This document shows positions 33,831 through 45,600 of a stretch of 51,714 nucleotides of DNA, one piece after another. The number at the start of each line of letters is the position of its first letter. Within the stretch, counting starts at the first letter, position 1. The notes under the pieces were generated by a model. That model was not told where the DNA came from and made no database searches. It saw only the letters and a program-made list of their open reading frames with translations. The DNA comes from Thiobacillus sp. (lineage in GTDB: Bacteria > Pseudomonadota > Gammaproteobacteria > Burkholderiales > Thiobacillaceae): assembly GCA_018262815.1 (NCBI GenBank), contig JADFDN010000003.1, forward strand, positions 1 to 51,714, given 5' to 3'. A program made the position numbers and the translations under genes.

Positions 33831-34481
33831 TCAGGCGCGTGAAATCACGCGGATTTTCATCGGTTGCGGCATGTCTGCCGGCGGGCTGTCGCGCAGCGCG
33901 CGCATCCCCTTCAACGCCTCCTTCAGCACCTCGTCCGCATGGGCATCGCCGGTGCTGTCCACCAGGGCGGCGCGCGTCACCTGCCCGCCGCCGTCGATCC
34001 ACACTTTCACGATCACCTTGTAGTTCCTGTTCTTCAGCGCCTTCTCGCGCGCCAGCGCCGCCTGGACCGCCGAGTTCACCGCATCGTTCACCAGCGCGTC
34101 GTACCAGGCCCAGGGATTGCCGCCGCCGCTGCCCGGCAGCGTCGGCACTCCGCGCGCAATGTCGGTCGCCATGCCGCCCGCCGGGCCTTCGGCGATGCCG
34201 TCCGGCGGCGGCGCGTCGGCCTGCTGCGGTTCGTCAGGCGTCGGCTGCGGCTCGTCCAGCTTCACCTCTTCCTCGATTTCCGGCTCCGGCGGCTTCTCCT
34301 CGGGCGGCGGAGGCGGCGGTGGCGGCGGCTTCACCAGCGTGATCTGCTGGACTTTCATTTTCTGCAGCGGACCCTTCGGCGTCAGCATGTCCTTTAGCCA
34401 CAGCGCGATGAGCACGGCGGCGACCAGGCCCAGGACCACGCCACCCCAGCGCACCCAGGCCGGTTTGCGGTCGCCCTCCAT
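33831..34481 (-). CDS. TonB-like energy-transducing protein
   Basis: The 216-residue protein has one N-terminal membrane helix (VVLGLVAAVLIALWL), a proline/glutamate-rich periplasmic spacer (a run of nine prolines, then EEKPPEPEIEEE, DEPQPTPDEPQQ) and a C-terminal TonB/TolA fold (NYKVIVKVWIDGGGQVTRAA, HADEVLKEALKGMRAL). It would carry proton-motive energy from ExbB-ExbD to an outer-membrane client. It starts two bases after exbD. The likely client in this locus is the porin or the TpsB transporter rather than a distant siderophore receptor, which is inference. Confidence 0.9.
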   Translation of the reverse strand: MEGDRKPAWVRWGGVVLGLVAAVLIALWLKDMLTPKGPLQKMKVQQITLVKPPPPPPPPPEEKPPEPEIEEEVKLDEPQPTPDEPQQADAPPPDGIAEGPAGGMATDIARGVPTLPGSGGGNPWAWYDALVNDAVNSAVQAALAREKALKNRNYKVIVKVWIDGGGQVTRAALVDSTGDAHADEVLKEALKGMRALRDSPPADMPQPMKIRVISRA

Positions 34482-34483
34482 GC

Positions 34484-34891
34484 CTATTTCGCGAGCTTCT
34501 GGGTCACCAGACCCATCTGCGTGATGCCCACCTGCCCCAGCAAGTCGAGCACTTCCATCACCTTGCCGTACTGCACCACGGTATCGCCCTTGACCACCAC
34601 CGGCAGATCGGGCACGGCAGTCTTGGCGGCGGTCAGCTGGGTGCGCAGCTCGTCGAGCGTCACCGGATAGGTGTCGAGGTAGACCTGGCCCGTATCGCTG
34701 ATCGTGATCGCCTTGGTCTTGGGCTTGGCCAGGCTGGGCGTATCGCTCGCCTTGGGCAGGTTGACCTTGATGCCCTGCACCGAAGCCGTGGTCATGATGA
34801 TGAAGATGACGAGCAGCACGTACGCCAGATCGAGCATCGGCGTGATGTTGATTTCGTCGTAGGGTTCGTTCTCGTCGTGCGCGCTGGCCAT
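34484..34891 (-). CDS. exbD: ExbD/TolR-family protein
   Basis: The 135-residue protein has the family pattern INITPMLDLAYVLLVIFIIM, with the proton-path aspartate in the single membrane helix, followed by a periplasmic domain (VNLPKASDTPS, AITISDTGQVYLDTYPVTLD, LPVVVKGDTVVQYGKVMEVL). It forms the proton channel with the ExbB fusion encoded 10 bases upstream. GAGGAG precedes the ATG. Confidence 0.93.
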   Translation of the reverse strand: MASAHDENEPYDEINITPMLDLAYVLLVIFIIMTTASVQGIKVNLPKASDTPSLAKPKTKAITISDTGQVYLDTYPVTLDELRTQLTAAKTAVPDLPVVVKGDTVVQYGKVMEVLDLLGQVGITQMGLVTQKLAK

Positions 34892-34901
34892 GGCGGGCTC
34901 C

Positions 34902-36569
34902 TCAGCGCGAATAGTTCTCGGCGAGCTTGGTGACCAGCTCGTCGATGAATACGCGCATGTCCGACGTGATGGTCTTGATGCGCGAGTTCAGATAGTTGTA
35001 ACCGAACAGGGCCGGAATCGCGACGGCCATGCCCGCGGCGGTGGCCATCAGCGCCGCCGCGATGCCGGGGGCAATGGCGTTGACGTTGACGTCGCCGGAG
35101 GCGGCGATGACGGCGAAGGTGATCATCACCCCCAGCACCGTGCCCAAGAGGCCGATGAACGGGCCGCCGGAAATCGCGATGGTGAGCAGCACCATCAGCC
35201 GATTGAGCAGGCCCGATTCGCGCACCAGGCCGGTGTCGAGACTGGCGCGAATCGAGTCCAGCGCCTGCGGCGTGAGGTTCTTGTCCTGGTCCGTCAGGTG
35301 GCTGGCGTCGGTGTCCTTGAAGCGGTGCGACAGCTCCAGCGCGGCAATGTGATAGAGCCGGTAGAGAGACGAATGCCGGAATGCGTCCGCCAGCTGGCTC
35401 GACCGGTCGAGTGCGCCGAGGTCGGACGACAATTCGCGGAACTGGTCGAGAAAGGCGCGGTTGGCCTTGTCCACCTTGTTGACGTACGCCGCCTTCGCGA
35501 TCATCACCCACACCGCGATCACCAGCATCACGGCAAGCACGCCGATGGCGATCCAGCCGTCGAGCGTAAGCGCCTGGAACAGCGTGCTCCAGATGCCCCC
35601 GCCGCCGCCCTCGCTGCCTTCGTCCTCGCCCAACGCGACCAGCGTGCCCCCGGGTCCCTGCGCCGCCGCGACGGCGACCCAGGCGGCGGAGCGCGCCGTG
35701 CCGGCGAGCTGGATTTCGTCGGCTTCGCCGCTGTAGCCGTTGCCGACCGTCAGCGGGCCCGCAGGCACGACCGCGCCGGCCGCCTCGCCCGCCGCCTTGC
35801 CGTCGATATAGAGCTTGAGCGCCCCCGCTTCGACGACCACGGCCACGTGCTGCCATTTGCCGTCCGCGAGCGGGGCGGCCGCCGTCACGCTCGCCGTGCC
35901 AGCCTGCACGTTCAGCATGCCGCCCGCCAACGCGGCAGAGAGCCCGCCGGCCTGCATCAGGCTGCCGTCGAGCGCGGCGGGCTTCAGCCACATCGACGCG
36001 CTCCAGCCGCCGTTGGCCGACACGGCCGGCAGCGTCAGGCTTTGCGTCGCATCGAATTTGGCGCCGCCATTGGCAAACGAGGCGGCGATGCGCGTGCCGG
36101 TAAACGTCGTGGCGTTCAGCCCGTTCGGGCCGCTGTCGGCCGGATTGCCGGCCGCCTCGTTGAAATGGAACACTGTGCTCGCCGCATCGTAGCTGCCCTT
36201 CGAATCCGATGCCGCAGGCGCCTCGGGATTGCCGAAATACAGCCAGGCCTCGGTCTGCGCCGCAAGCTTCGGCAGCTTCACCCAAACCAGCGCCAGCTGG
36301 TTGATGCCGTCCCATTTCTCGATGTGGAATTTGAGTTCGGTCGCGTCGTCACCCGCCACCACGCGCAGATCGCTGCCGTCCTCGTTGGCCGACAGGAAGT
36401 CGAAATTGCCGGTGTGCAGGCGGATCAGCACCGGCGCATCGGCGACCTCGCCCGCCGGGTTGGTCAGCGTGATTTTCTTGCGCGCGCTCCAGTCCTCGTT
36501 CCACCAGGCATGGCTGGCCGCGGAAAACAGGGAGAGCAGCAGGGCAATCGCAACAGCAAGGACGCGCAT
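34902..36569 (-). CDS. DUF2341/LamG-like domains fused to an ExbB/MotA/TolQ proton channel
   Basis: The 555-residue protein has a signal peptide (MRVLAVAIALLLSLFSAASH, cleaved before WWNEDW) and a DUF2341-type domain (WNEDWSARKKITLTNPAGEV to EAWLYFGNPEAP, about 22-120). A LamG/concanavalin-like domain follows (about 130-315: FHFNEAAGNPADSGPNGLNA, SASMWLKPA, WQHVAVVVEAGALKLYIDGK). A membrane helix (GWIAIGVLAVMLVIAVWVMI) leads into a cytoplasmic part and the ExbB core (about 455-540: GGPFIGLLGTVLGVMITF, AIAPGIAAALMATAAGMAVA). Ordinary ExbB is about 240 residues, so a carbohydrate- or surface-binding periplasmic head has been added to the proton channel. It is the first gene after the exoprotein (94-base gap), followed by exbD and tonB. 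Confidence 0.92.
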   Translation of the reverse strand: MRVLAVAIALLLSLFSAASHAWWNEDWSARKKITLTNPAGEVADAPVLIRLHTGNFDFLSANEDGSDLRVVAGDDATELKFHIEKWDGINQLALVWVKLPKLAAQTEAWLYFGNPEAPAASDSKGSYDAASTVFHFNEAAGNPADSGPNGLNATTFTGTRIAASFANGGAKFDATQSLTLPAVSANGGWSASMWLKPAALDGSLMQAGGLSAALAGGMLNVQAGTASVTAAAPLADGKWQHVAVVVEAGALKLYIDGKAAGEAAGAVVPAGPLTVGNGYSGEADEIQLAGTARSAAWVAVAAAQGPGGTLVALGEDEGSEGGGGGIWSTLFQALTLDGWIAIGVLAVMLVIAVWVMIAKAAYVNKVDKANRAFLDQFRELSSDLGALDRSSQLADAFRHSSLYRLYHIAALELSHRFKDTDASHLTDQDKNLTPQALDSIRASLDTGLVRESGLLNRLMVLLTIAISGGPFIGLLGTVLGVMITFAVIAASGDVNVNAIAPGIAAALMATAAGMAVAIPALFGYNYLNSRIKTITSDMRVFIDELVTKLAENYSR

Positions 36570-36638
36570 GGGTCTTCAACCGGAATCTGGCAAGCGCCCG
36601 ATTATGGGGACCGGCAATGACATGCCATGGACGCCGGC

Positions 36639-36656
36639 ATGGCCCGATCGGGCCAT
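36639..36656. repeat. Perfect palindrome after the exoprotein gene
   Basis: ATGGCCCGATCGGGCCAT is an 18-bp perfect palindrome, 8 bases after the stop of the giant exoprotein gene and 70 bases before the ExbB-fusion start. It could attenuate or process the transcript between the exoprotein and the energy genes. There is no T-run. Confidence 0.55.
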
Positions 36657-36663
36657 ACCGGAC

Positions 36664-39600
36664 TCACTCCCCGTGTCCGATCACCTCGGCCGAGATGAAG
36701 GTCGGCTTGAAGGCGTTCTTCAGCGCTTCCGCCGCGCGCGCCGCGTCGGCCAGGTTCTGCGACAGCGCGGCGGTGGTCGACGAGACGTCGCCACCCGCGT
36801 TGCTGGCGCCTGAAGACGCCGCCGTTACCGCGCTGGTGTCGGCCACCGGCGTGCCAACCTTGACACCCGCAGCGATGTTGTCGCAGTTGAGACACTCACC
36901 TACAAGGAAGACTCTGCCCGCGCGGATGCCGGCGTCGCCGGCGTTGACTGTGCCCTTGGGGGCGATGAGGTCGACGTCGCCAGCGGTGCCTGCCACCGGC
37001 GTGAGCGCGCCAATGCCGCTGCCAGTGGCCGCGCCCTGCAATTCCAGGGTGACGTTGCCATCCTTGTCGACCTTGATGATCGGCGGGGGAACGGTCGCCG
37101 CGGTTTTCTTGCCCTTGCCCGCGTCGATGTCCCCCTCGCTCGACCACAGCAGGATGTCGCCGCCGCCGACCGTCAGAATGCGCGACTGGTTCACCAGCAC
37201 GTCGTCGCGCGCAAACCCGCGTATCGCGCCTGCTTCCACCGTCACCATGCCCAGCGCGCTCTTGTCCCTGGGATTGGTGACCTTCGTCAGGTCAGTCAGT
37301 TTTTCAGGGGTGTTGCTCAAGCCAACGATCAAATCCCCGCCGGGGATCAGGAATTCGATATCGCCGCCACGCTCGGTCCGGATGCGGCTGGCGAAAAGAT
37401 TGACGCTCCCCTCGTAGGGGTTGTCGCTACCCGTATCCCCGATCCCCGGGAAAGCCAGTTCCAGCGCCGCATAACCCCGGGCATAGTCCGCGGCATACGC
37501 GCTGCCCGCCTGCAGGGAATCGCGCCCGGTTGTACGCAGCGCAGCAAGAATCAGCGCACGGACGCTGTCGCGCTGGCCTTCCGCATCCAGCGCGTCCACG
37601 GCTTGAACGGCCGACAGCGCGTCAATCTCGGTCAGGTTCTCGTTACCCGTGAGCCAGCGGGCCAGCCACAGTGTCGTGTCATCCGGGTTGCCCGCCTCGA
37701 GTTTCGCCGCCAGCCGATCCACCGTTCCGGCGTAGTCGATGCCGCCGGCGCCGACGCCTGCCGCGATATGGATATCCGCACCGCCAACCGGCAGCGCGGA
37801 ATTGTCGAGCTCGCCGCGACTGGCGATGCCAGCCGATGTCCCCAGATCGATATCGCGCCCTGCGGTCACCTCCAGCCTGCCTGGACCGCCTATCCAGATC
37901 AGCGCATTCGGCGTCCGGCTCTCGCCTCGCTCGAAGCGAATATCCCGGCCCGCTTCGATCCGGCTGATATCGGACGCGTCGACGTGCTGGATGTCCAAAC
38001 CCAGATCGACGACATCCCGGCCTGCACGAACACGCGCAGATTTCGGCAGCTTGAGGCTGAGTTCGTTGAAATCCCCGCTCACATCACCGCCCACCGCATA
38101 AATCCGCACCGGCTCGGGATCGCCGACGTGAACCGGCACGATTGCGTGGGCAATCTTTGCCTGCGCGCTGGACGCGCCCAGAAACTGATCATCCACGTCG
38201 CCCGGCAATACGGCATCCGGCAACGGCGCCGTGTCGCTCATCGCGAGGCGGACCGGAATGCGCACATTGCCCGCAGCGAGAACGGACAGCCTGCCGCGCG
38301 ATGCCGGGCTGAGCGTGGCCGTCACCCCGTCGAGGGTGGCATCTCCCTGGAATGCCACCGTCGACAGGCTGGGCGGGAGCACCGACAGCAGGTTGGCCGA
38401 GTATTTCGCGGCACTGATGTTGAAGTTGAGCGGCGACCTGTAGGCATCCTTCAAGGAGGCGACCGCCGAGGTTGCGGTATTGGTCGCATTCTGGACGTTC
38501 GCGCTGCCGCTCAGGGTTTCCAGCGAGACGCCGCTGTCGTTTCCGTACGTCGAGAACAAGGCCCATTTTGCATCGGTGGCACCTGTGACGTTGCCGAGGG
38601 CGCCTTGCGACTGCACGACCAGGTGCGGATTGATGATCGCCTGGAGATCCAGGTTGCCGTTCGTGCGCACGCGGGCTTGCGCGTCGCCCAGAGCCAGAAT
38701 GGTGTAAAGCTGCTTGACCCCGACTTTCTGTCCGCTGGCAACATCCCCGCCGGCCTGCACGACGAGCGCGCCGTTGTCGGCGTAATACTGCCCGCCGAGC
38801 AGATCGCCGCCGCTCGCCACACGCACGTTGCCGCCGCCGGTCTTGACCAGCGCATTCGCGTCTGGCGTCGAGGAGGCCATGCGCGCCTGGGTCGGCGCGC
38901 TGGCGGACACGTTTTCCACCTTGCCGCCGGCCTGGATCGACACGTCGCCGCCACCCAGCGCCGCCACGCCCTGCTGGAACTGGTCGAAACGCACCCACCA
39001 GGCCGGCTGCATATCGTAGGACGCGCTGTCGCTTCCAAGCTTGCCCTGGCGGAACAGCCAGTTGGAATACAGCTGTGCCGAAGGTACGCCCACGACATCG
39101 CCCAGCGCGGCGAGGCTGACGTCGCCGCCGCCATTGCTGAACTGCGCCTTGTCGGGGACGGCAAAACCGTCTAGCGGATCGGCCGCGCGGCCTGCCGTGT
39201 AGATCACCGCCTTGTTGTCACCCAGTTTGATGTCCTTGCCTGCCCGCACCTGGATATCGCCCGTGCCGGTGCGGATCAGCTTGCCGGCCTTGAGTGTGAC
39301 ATTGCCGGCATCCTTGACGGAAGCGAGCGGATCGGCCGCATCGCTGTCCGCACCGCCGACCAGACGGTAGGACCAGGACGCATCGGACAACAAGGTGGCC
39401 GGCGTCGACGACGCCGCGCAGGTGCCGGTCGTGCAGGGGGTTGCATGGCTGAAGCCGTCCGACAGGTTGGCGTCGATTATCAGGTTGCCTTGCGCGCGCA
39501 GCGTCAGCACACCGGCTTCGCCTCCCGCACGGCTGTCCTTCAGGTTCCAGTCCTGGGCCAGGGTCAGGTCGTCCGTCGAGCGCACCTCGGTGCCGGAGAC

Positions 39601-42600
39601 GATATGGAAAGCCGGATCGGCCGATTTGCCGAGGCGCTCCTTGATTGCCGCGTGGCTGGTCGCGAACGCTGCGTTGTCGGCGTTGATGGTCGCCAGCGAA
39701 AGCGTGGTACCACTGCTCGCGCCGGTTGCAGTCAGCGTGGCGATGCCGTCATAGGCCTTCACTGCTTCCACCTCGACCGACGAGGCGCCTGCGATGGTGC
39801 CGTCGACTGCCGCCACCGCCACGTCGTCGCCCACGCGCGGCGCGCGCAGCCGCACCCTGCCACCCTGCCCGCCCGTGCCCGCGGACACGTCGATGCGGCT
39901 GCCGGCGGCGAAATTCAGCGTGCCCGCCGTGGTGCCGACTTCGATATCGCCGCCTTTTTCGCCTTCTTTGCTGGCAGCGGCCTTGAGTGTCCCCGTGCCG
40001 AGCACGTTCACGTCTTGATTGGCGAATAGTTCGATGCGTCCGGCGTCCTCGCCCGAGGCGTCGAGTTCGCCCGCCACGTCGAGCTTGCCGCCGTCGGCGG
40101 CAATGTGGATTTCCCGTGCTTCGATCTTGTCGGTATCGGCGATGCTCACGTCGCCGCTGCGCACGCGCACCCTGCGTTCGCCGTCGAAACCGCCTGTGTT
40201 GAACGCGGTGTTGAGGTCGGAGAAGCTGGCGAGCGTTCCGGTATCGATCTCCGCTCGTGCGCCTTCGCCACGGTTGCCGTCGGTATTCTCCGGCGCTGCA
40301 CCGCTGACGCTGCCGTCGGCCAGCGTAAAGCTGCCATTGGCCGCGCGCACGATCAGGCTGCCGGCGTCGCCGCCCGCGGTAGCCGACACGTCTACCTTCG
40401 ATCCGCTGGCAACATCCACGTTGCCGGTTTCGCTGACGAATTCCGCCGTGCCGCCCCAACTGGGCTTCGCCAGGTCGAAGAACTGCACGGAGCGTCCGGC
40501 CACATAGATCGCGGCGCTCTCGCCCAGCTCGATATTGCCGGCGGTGGCAGTGAGCTTGATGCTGCCCGAGGGCAATTCGGCGTGGGAATCGAAATCGACC
40601 GAGCTGCCCTGCAACGCCCACTTCGCGCCCAGCGCGGTGACGGGCGCCAATACGCGGTCGGCAGCGTGCTGTGCGACGTTCAACGCGTCCGTCGAGTTGA
40701 ATGCCTGATCGGCGCCGCGTTCGCCGCTGATGCGCGCGACATTCAGCGTCACCGGTGCGCCCACGTCCAGCTTGCCGCTGCCGGAGCCCACCAGTTCATT
40801 GGCCGTGATCGTCACCGCGCCAAAGCCCTGGATCGCCTTGTCGCCGGCGCCCAGCGTGAGCGTATCGGCCTTCACCTCGAGAGCCCCGGTGCCCAGCGCG
40901 CCGCCGGCGATAAACGATGCGGCATTGTCGGGATTGGCCAGGGTGAGATTTTTCGCATTGAGCTGTGCGGTCTGGCCTGCGTTATCCTGACCCGCCAGGC
41001 CCGCGCCTTGCAAGCTCAGGTTTTGCAGCACGGGTTTGCCGGCGTCGAGCTTGCCGACGACCACGTCGCCGTAGAGATCGAAGGTGGAATAACTGGTGAG
41101 TGTCAGTTCGGCCAGATCGATGGCATCCAGTTCGTCCTGCGTGTAGGTGAATCCTTCGCTGCCCACCGGCGCATTGCCGAAGCTGATGCGGCTGGCCCCC
41201 ACTGCCAGGTTGCCCGCGGCGGGGGTCCTGACCTCGACGCCATCCACGGTTTCCTGACGTTCGAACCGGGTCGCCCCCTTGAAGGCATTGTCCTTCGTCG
41301 CGTCGAGCATAATCGAGTCGGCGGCGATCACCGTGCTGTCGGTCGCACCGCTCAGTGTGCCCTGGCTGCGGTCCGGACTGCCGGTACGCGCAAAGCTGGC
41401 GCGCGTGGATGCCGCGCGCACGAGCACGCCGTTGCCAGCCGTTTCATAATGCCCGGCATCGCCTGTCGGACCTTGCGCATCGATTGCGCTGCCCGATTCG
41501 AGCGCGAGCGTATCCCGGGCCGCCAGCAGGACTTCCCCGGCCTTCAGCGCGTGGCTCGCGTCGTTGGCGAGCGTCACGCTGTCGGCGCCGACCGTCAGCG
41601 TCGTGGTATCGCTGCCGACGGTTCGCGTTCCGCCGATGAACAGGCTTTCCGCGCCCAGCGCATTAAGCTTGCCGGCGTCGAGCACGACGGCATCCGATGC
41701 GATCCCCTCGGACGTGCCGCTGGCGATGGCCAGTTTCAGCGCGCTGATGTCCACCAGCGCGCCGCGCCCGCCCTCGCCTGCCGCGAGGTCGTACACCGCA
41801 TCGAGCTTCAACGCATCCTTGCCGCTGCCGGTGGTGCTCACCGACAGCAGCCCGGCATCCTGCGGACGGTTGCGGCTGTCCGCAAAGAAATCCGAGGCAC
41901 GGGTCAGGGTGAACTCGGAGCGCGCCCTCACCTGGTCGTGTGTCATCACCTGCACGCCCTGCCAGTTCGCATCCTTCGGCGCGCCGGCACGCGTATCGGT
42001 CACGTAACCCGCCGCGATGCGCACGCCGTCCTGGCGGCTGTAGGCCTGGCCCGGCATCACATTGAGGCCGGTATCGAGCTTGACGGCGTAGGCGCCGGGC
42101 AGCAAAGCGTAATGTGCCGGCAACAGGGTATAGACGCCGTCGGCAAGCCCCGGAACGCCGCTCAGGTAGACCGCCTCGCCGCTGGCACGGTCGAAATTTT
42201 CCTGCGCGTCGCCGGGTGCGAAGCCATGCTGGTCGCCCGGAACGATGGCATAGGTGTTCGCATCGGTAAGAATATCGCGCGCGCCCCCCGGTCCCACGGT
42301 GAATTCGTACGCCTGCAGGTCTCCGCCGCCCGAGAGGTCGAGCTTCGCTCCCGCCTGCATGTCGATCGTCGCGCCCTGGGTGCGGATCGATTTTTCAGCG
42401 AGCGCATCCTGCTCGAGCAACTTCGACCCGATTGCATAGACCCAATCCTGTCCGTTCACCACCCTGCCGAAAGGCGTCAGGCTGCCGGGTGCGGCTGCAA
42501 CCGAGGTGAGACTGCCGTCCTTGAACACGAGCGATCCGCTCGCCGCGAGTTCGATCTGGCCGAACGGCGCCCACAGGTTGCCGTCCTGGATGATGTCGGC

Positions 42601-45600
42601 CGCCTCGATCTTGACGCTGCCCAGCGCAGACAGCGGCTGGAGCGGGCTGTTCGTATTGCGGGTGAATTCGACCCGTTGCCCCGGTGCCGACAGGGTGTGC
42701 TGCACATAGGTCGCGGGCGCAATCACCGCGCCGTGGAAGGCCAGGTCGGCCGCGCTTTGAAGCGTGCCGGCGGGACGCTGCGAATTGACGCTCACCCCGG
42801 CCAGCCGGATTTCCTGCTCGCCCGTGAGTTCGGCGCGCGCCATGCCGGTCAGGGTCTGGTTGCCCGCCAGTTCAAGCAGACGCGCATCGGCCTTGAACGT
42901 GCCGCTGCCGGTCGTCGGCGTATTGATCACGCTTTGACGGTCTTCATCGTAGTTGCCGAGGCGCAGGACATCGGCCTGCAGCGAGGCATCGCCGCCGGCC
43001 GTCTCGATGCGCGGGCTATCCAGGATCACCTCGCGTAGAGGCTGCGCGCGGCCGCCCCCCAGATCGAGACCGTTCTCGAGCCGGATCGCGTCACGGCTCT
43101 TGAGGGAGATGCGGTCGAATCCGGCTGCTTCCAGCGCCGCCGCACCCAGTCTGGTCTGGCCGTTCACCGGGTCCGGGATTGCGCCGCCGGGCACCAGGCC
43201 CGTCGCCTGGGACGGAACCGCGTCCGCCAGGCTGATCGAACGTTGACCGGTCGGGTAGCCTGCTCCCGACGGCGTCGCGTTATCGCCCAGAGTCAGGCCG
43301 AGGGATCCGCCGCGATTGGACGCGCTGCCCGCGCGGGCCGACAGCGTGCCATCCAGCAATGCGCCCTCGCGCGCGACAACCGCAATCGAACCTGCGTCGC
43401 TGCCGACGTCCCGGCCCAGTCCCCCCGCCTCGTTGCGCACGTCGAGCCGCACCGGGGCTGCCCCCGAGACGTCGATTTTCGAGCCGGCCCGGGTCACGAC
43501 ATAGCCGCTCTTCGCATTGAGCGCGGCCGTGCCGCCGGACAGCACCTCGCCTTGAGTCAGTCCGCGGCTGTCCGTATAGGTCCGCGCGACACCCGATGTA
43601 TCCAGTACTGCCTGCTCGCCCAGCCAGATCGCGCTGGCCGGATCGAAGGTCTGATCCGTGCTGCGGCTGAGCGTGGCCGAGATGTCGCCGCCGTGGGTGC
43701 GCAGCGTTCCCTGTATCTCGATGCGATGCGCCGCATTGATCGCGATGCGTGCCTTGTCGTCGAGCTCGATACGGGCGCCTGCCCCGATTCGCACGTCGCC
43801 GCGTGCAACCGAATCGGCCGTGAGCGCCAGATTCACCGGTTTGCGCAAGCGCGGATCGAGTACGGTCCGTTTGGAAAACGCCTCGATCGGCTGGCCGCTC
43901 GCCTGCAGTGCATAGCCGGGAGTCAATTCCAGCGTCTGCTGAACCGGCGCAAGCGAAACGCCGTCGGCCACCGTCACGCCGTCGCGGCCGGTCAATTCGA
44001 TGTCGGCGAAGCCGCCGCGTCCGAGGAAATCGCTGTCCAGATTGAGCGCGCCCGCCGTCGTGTCTTCTATGCCGCCGATTTGAATCCTGCCCGAGGACAC
44101 GCTCAGGCTGCCGCCCTGCGCCAGGCCATAGCCGCTCAGTTCGCCCGCAAGCCTGACCGCGCCGGTTTGCAGACTCGTGGCCTCGACACCGGCATTGGCC
44201 TCCAGTTCGATTGCGCCGCCCTTGCCGCCGTCGATCTTTCCGTTCGCCTTGAGGCGGCCGCCGCCCGTGACGTCGACATGCGAGCCTTCGCCGAGCTCGA
44301 CATCGTTCACCGCAGACAGCGTGATGCTGCCGCCGTCGATGCGGGCGCCGGTCGACGCGGGCGTACCGGTACCGGGCGACTGGTTGGTCCATTCGCCGCG
44401 CGCGGACAGGCTGACGCCTTCCCCGACCGCGACATTCAGCGTGCTCAGGGGAATGGTTCCGCCCGCCTGGTTGGCCCGGGCATTGAACGCAATGTTCCCT
44501 CCCTGCGCGGTGACGTCGGCCGCCACGTCCACGCTGCGCGCGGTGATTTTCACGCTGCCTCCATCGGGCGTGCGCAGTGCCTCGCGGACCCCGGCCGCCT
44601 GGTTGCTGAATATTTCCAGCTGCGCGATCTTGCCCGCTCCCACGCTCGACGGATTGAGTCCGAGAACGGTTTTCAGTTCGGCAGGCAAAGCGTCGCCAAA
44701 GCCGAAGCTCCTGGGCAGGGTGGCCGCCGTGCTGCTGATGTCGATTTGCTGATTGAGCTTGTAATCTCCGGCCACGGCATCGCTGCCCAGGCGCAGACGC
44801 GCGCCGGCCGGAATCTGCCCGGCATCGCGCTGCAATTCGCCGGCCGTCGTGCGGCCGATCACGTCGGCCTGCATCACCGTCGCGCCCATGCCAAGCACCT
44901 GCAATGCGCCGGCATCCTTGCCTTCGACGTAGCCCGGGTCGTAGCGATAGCTCTGCCCGAGGTCGATCACCTCCTTGCGGTTCCAGCGCCCATAATCCTT
45001 GACGAAGCGGGTGGCGATGCCGTCATAACGCGTTTCGGCGTTGGCGTCCGCGATATCGACCAGCTTCCCGCCGCTCGACAGCAGCGTCGTTTTCACGTTC
45101 GCCGGCGTGTAGAGAAGGCTGCCGCCCGACAGGTCGACGACCGCGCCGCTTTCCAGAATCGCTTCGCCTTGCGAAGCGATATTGACCGTGCCGCCGGCGG
45201 TGGAACGCTCGGCGACAGTGCGTTCGAGTTTCGCCTGATAGCTTTCCAGGCTGTCCTTCGCGATGAGCGTCGACTTGCCGGAATTGGCATTGGCCAGCGC
45301 GCGATTGATGTCGACATGGACCGTCTCGCCACGCAGGGCGCCTTCCCGATTGACGGCGGAATCCTTCAGTTCGTCGCCGCGCAGCTCGACTTCCACGCTG
45401 TTGCGCGCAGCCGAGACCTGGACGTTTTCCAGGCCGGCCACGTTGATGCGCGCGCCGTCCGCGATGTGCACGCGTGCATTGGCCGACACGCCGCCGATCT
45501 GTTTGAACGGATTGCTGGCGTTGAGGCTCGCATCCGCCGGCCGGTCCATGGCGACAAGATTCACCTCGCCCGACGGCGCGTCGATGACCGCGCCCCCCTC

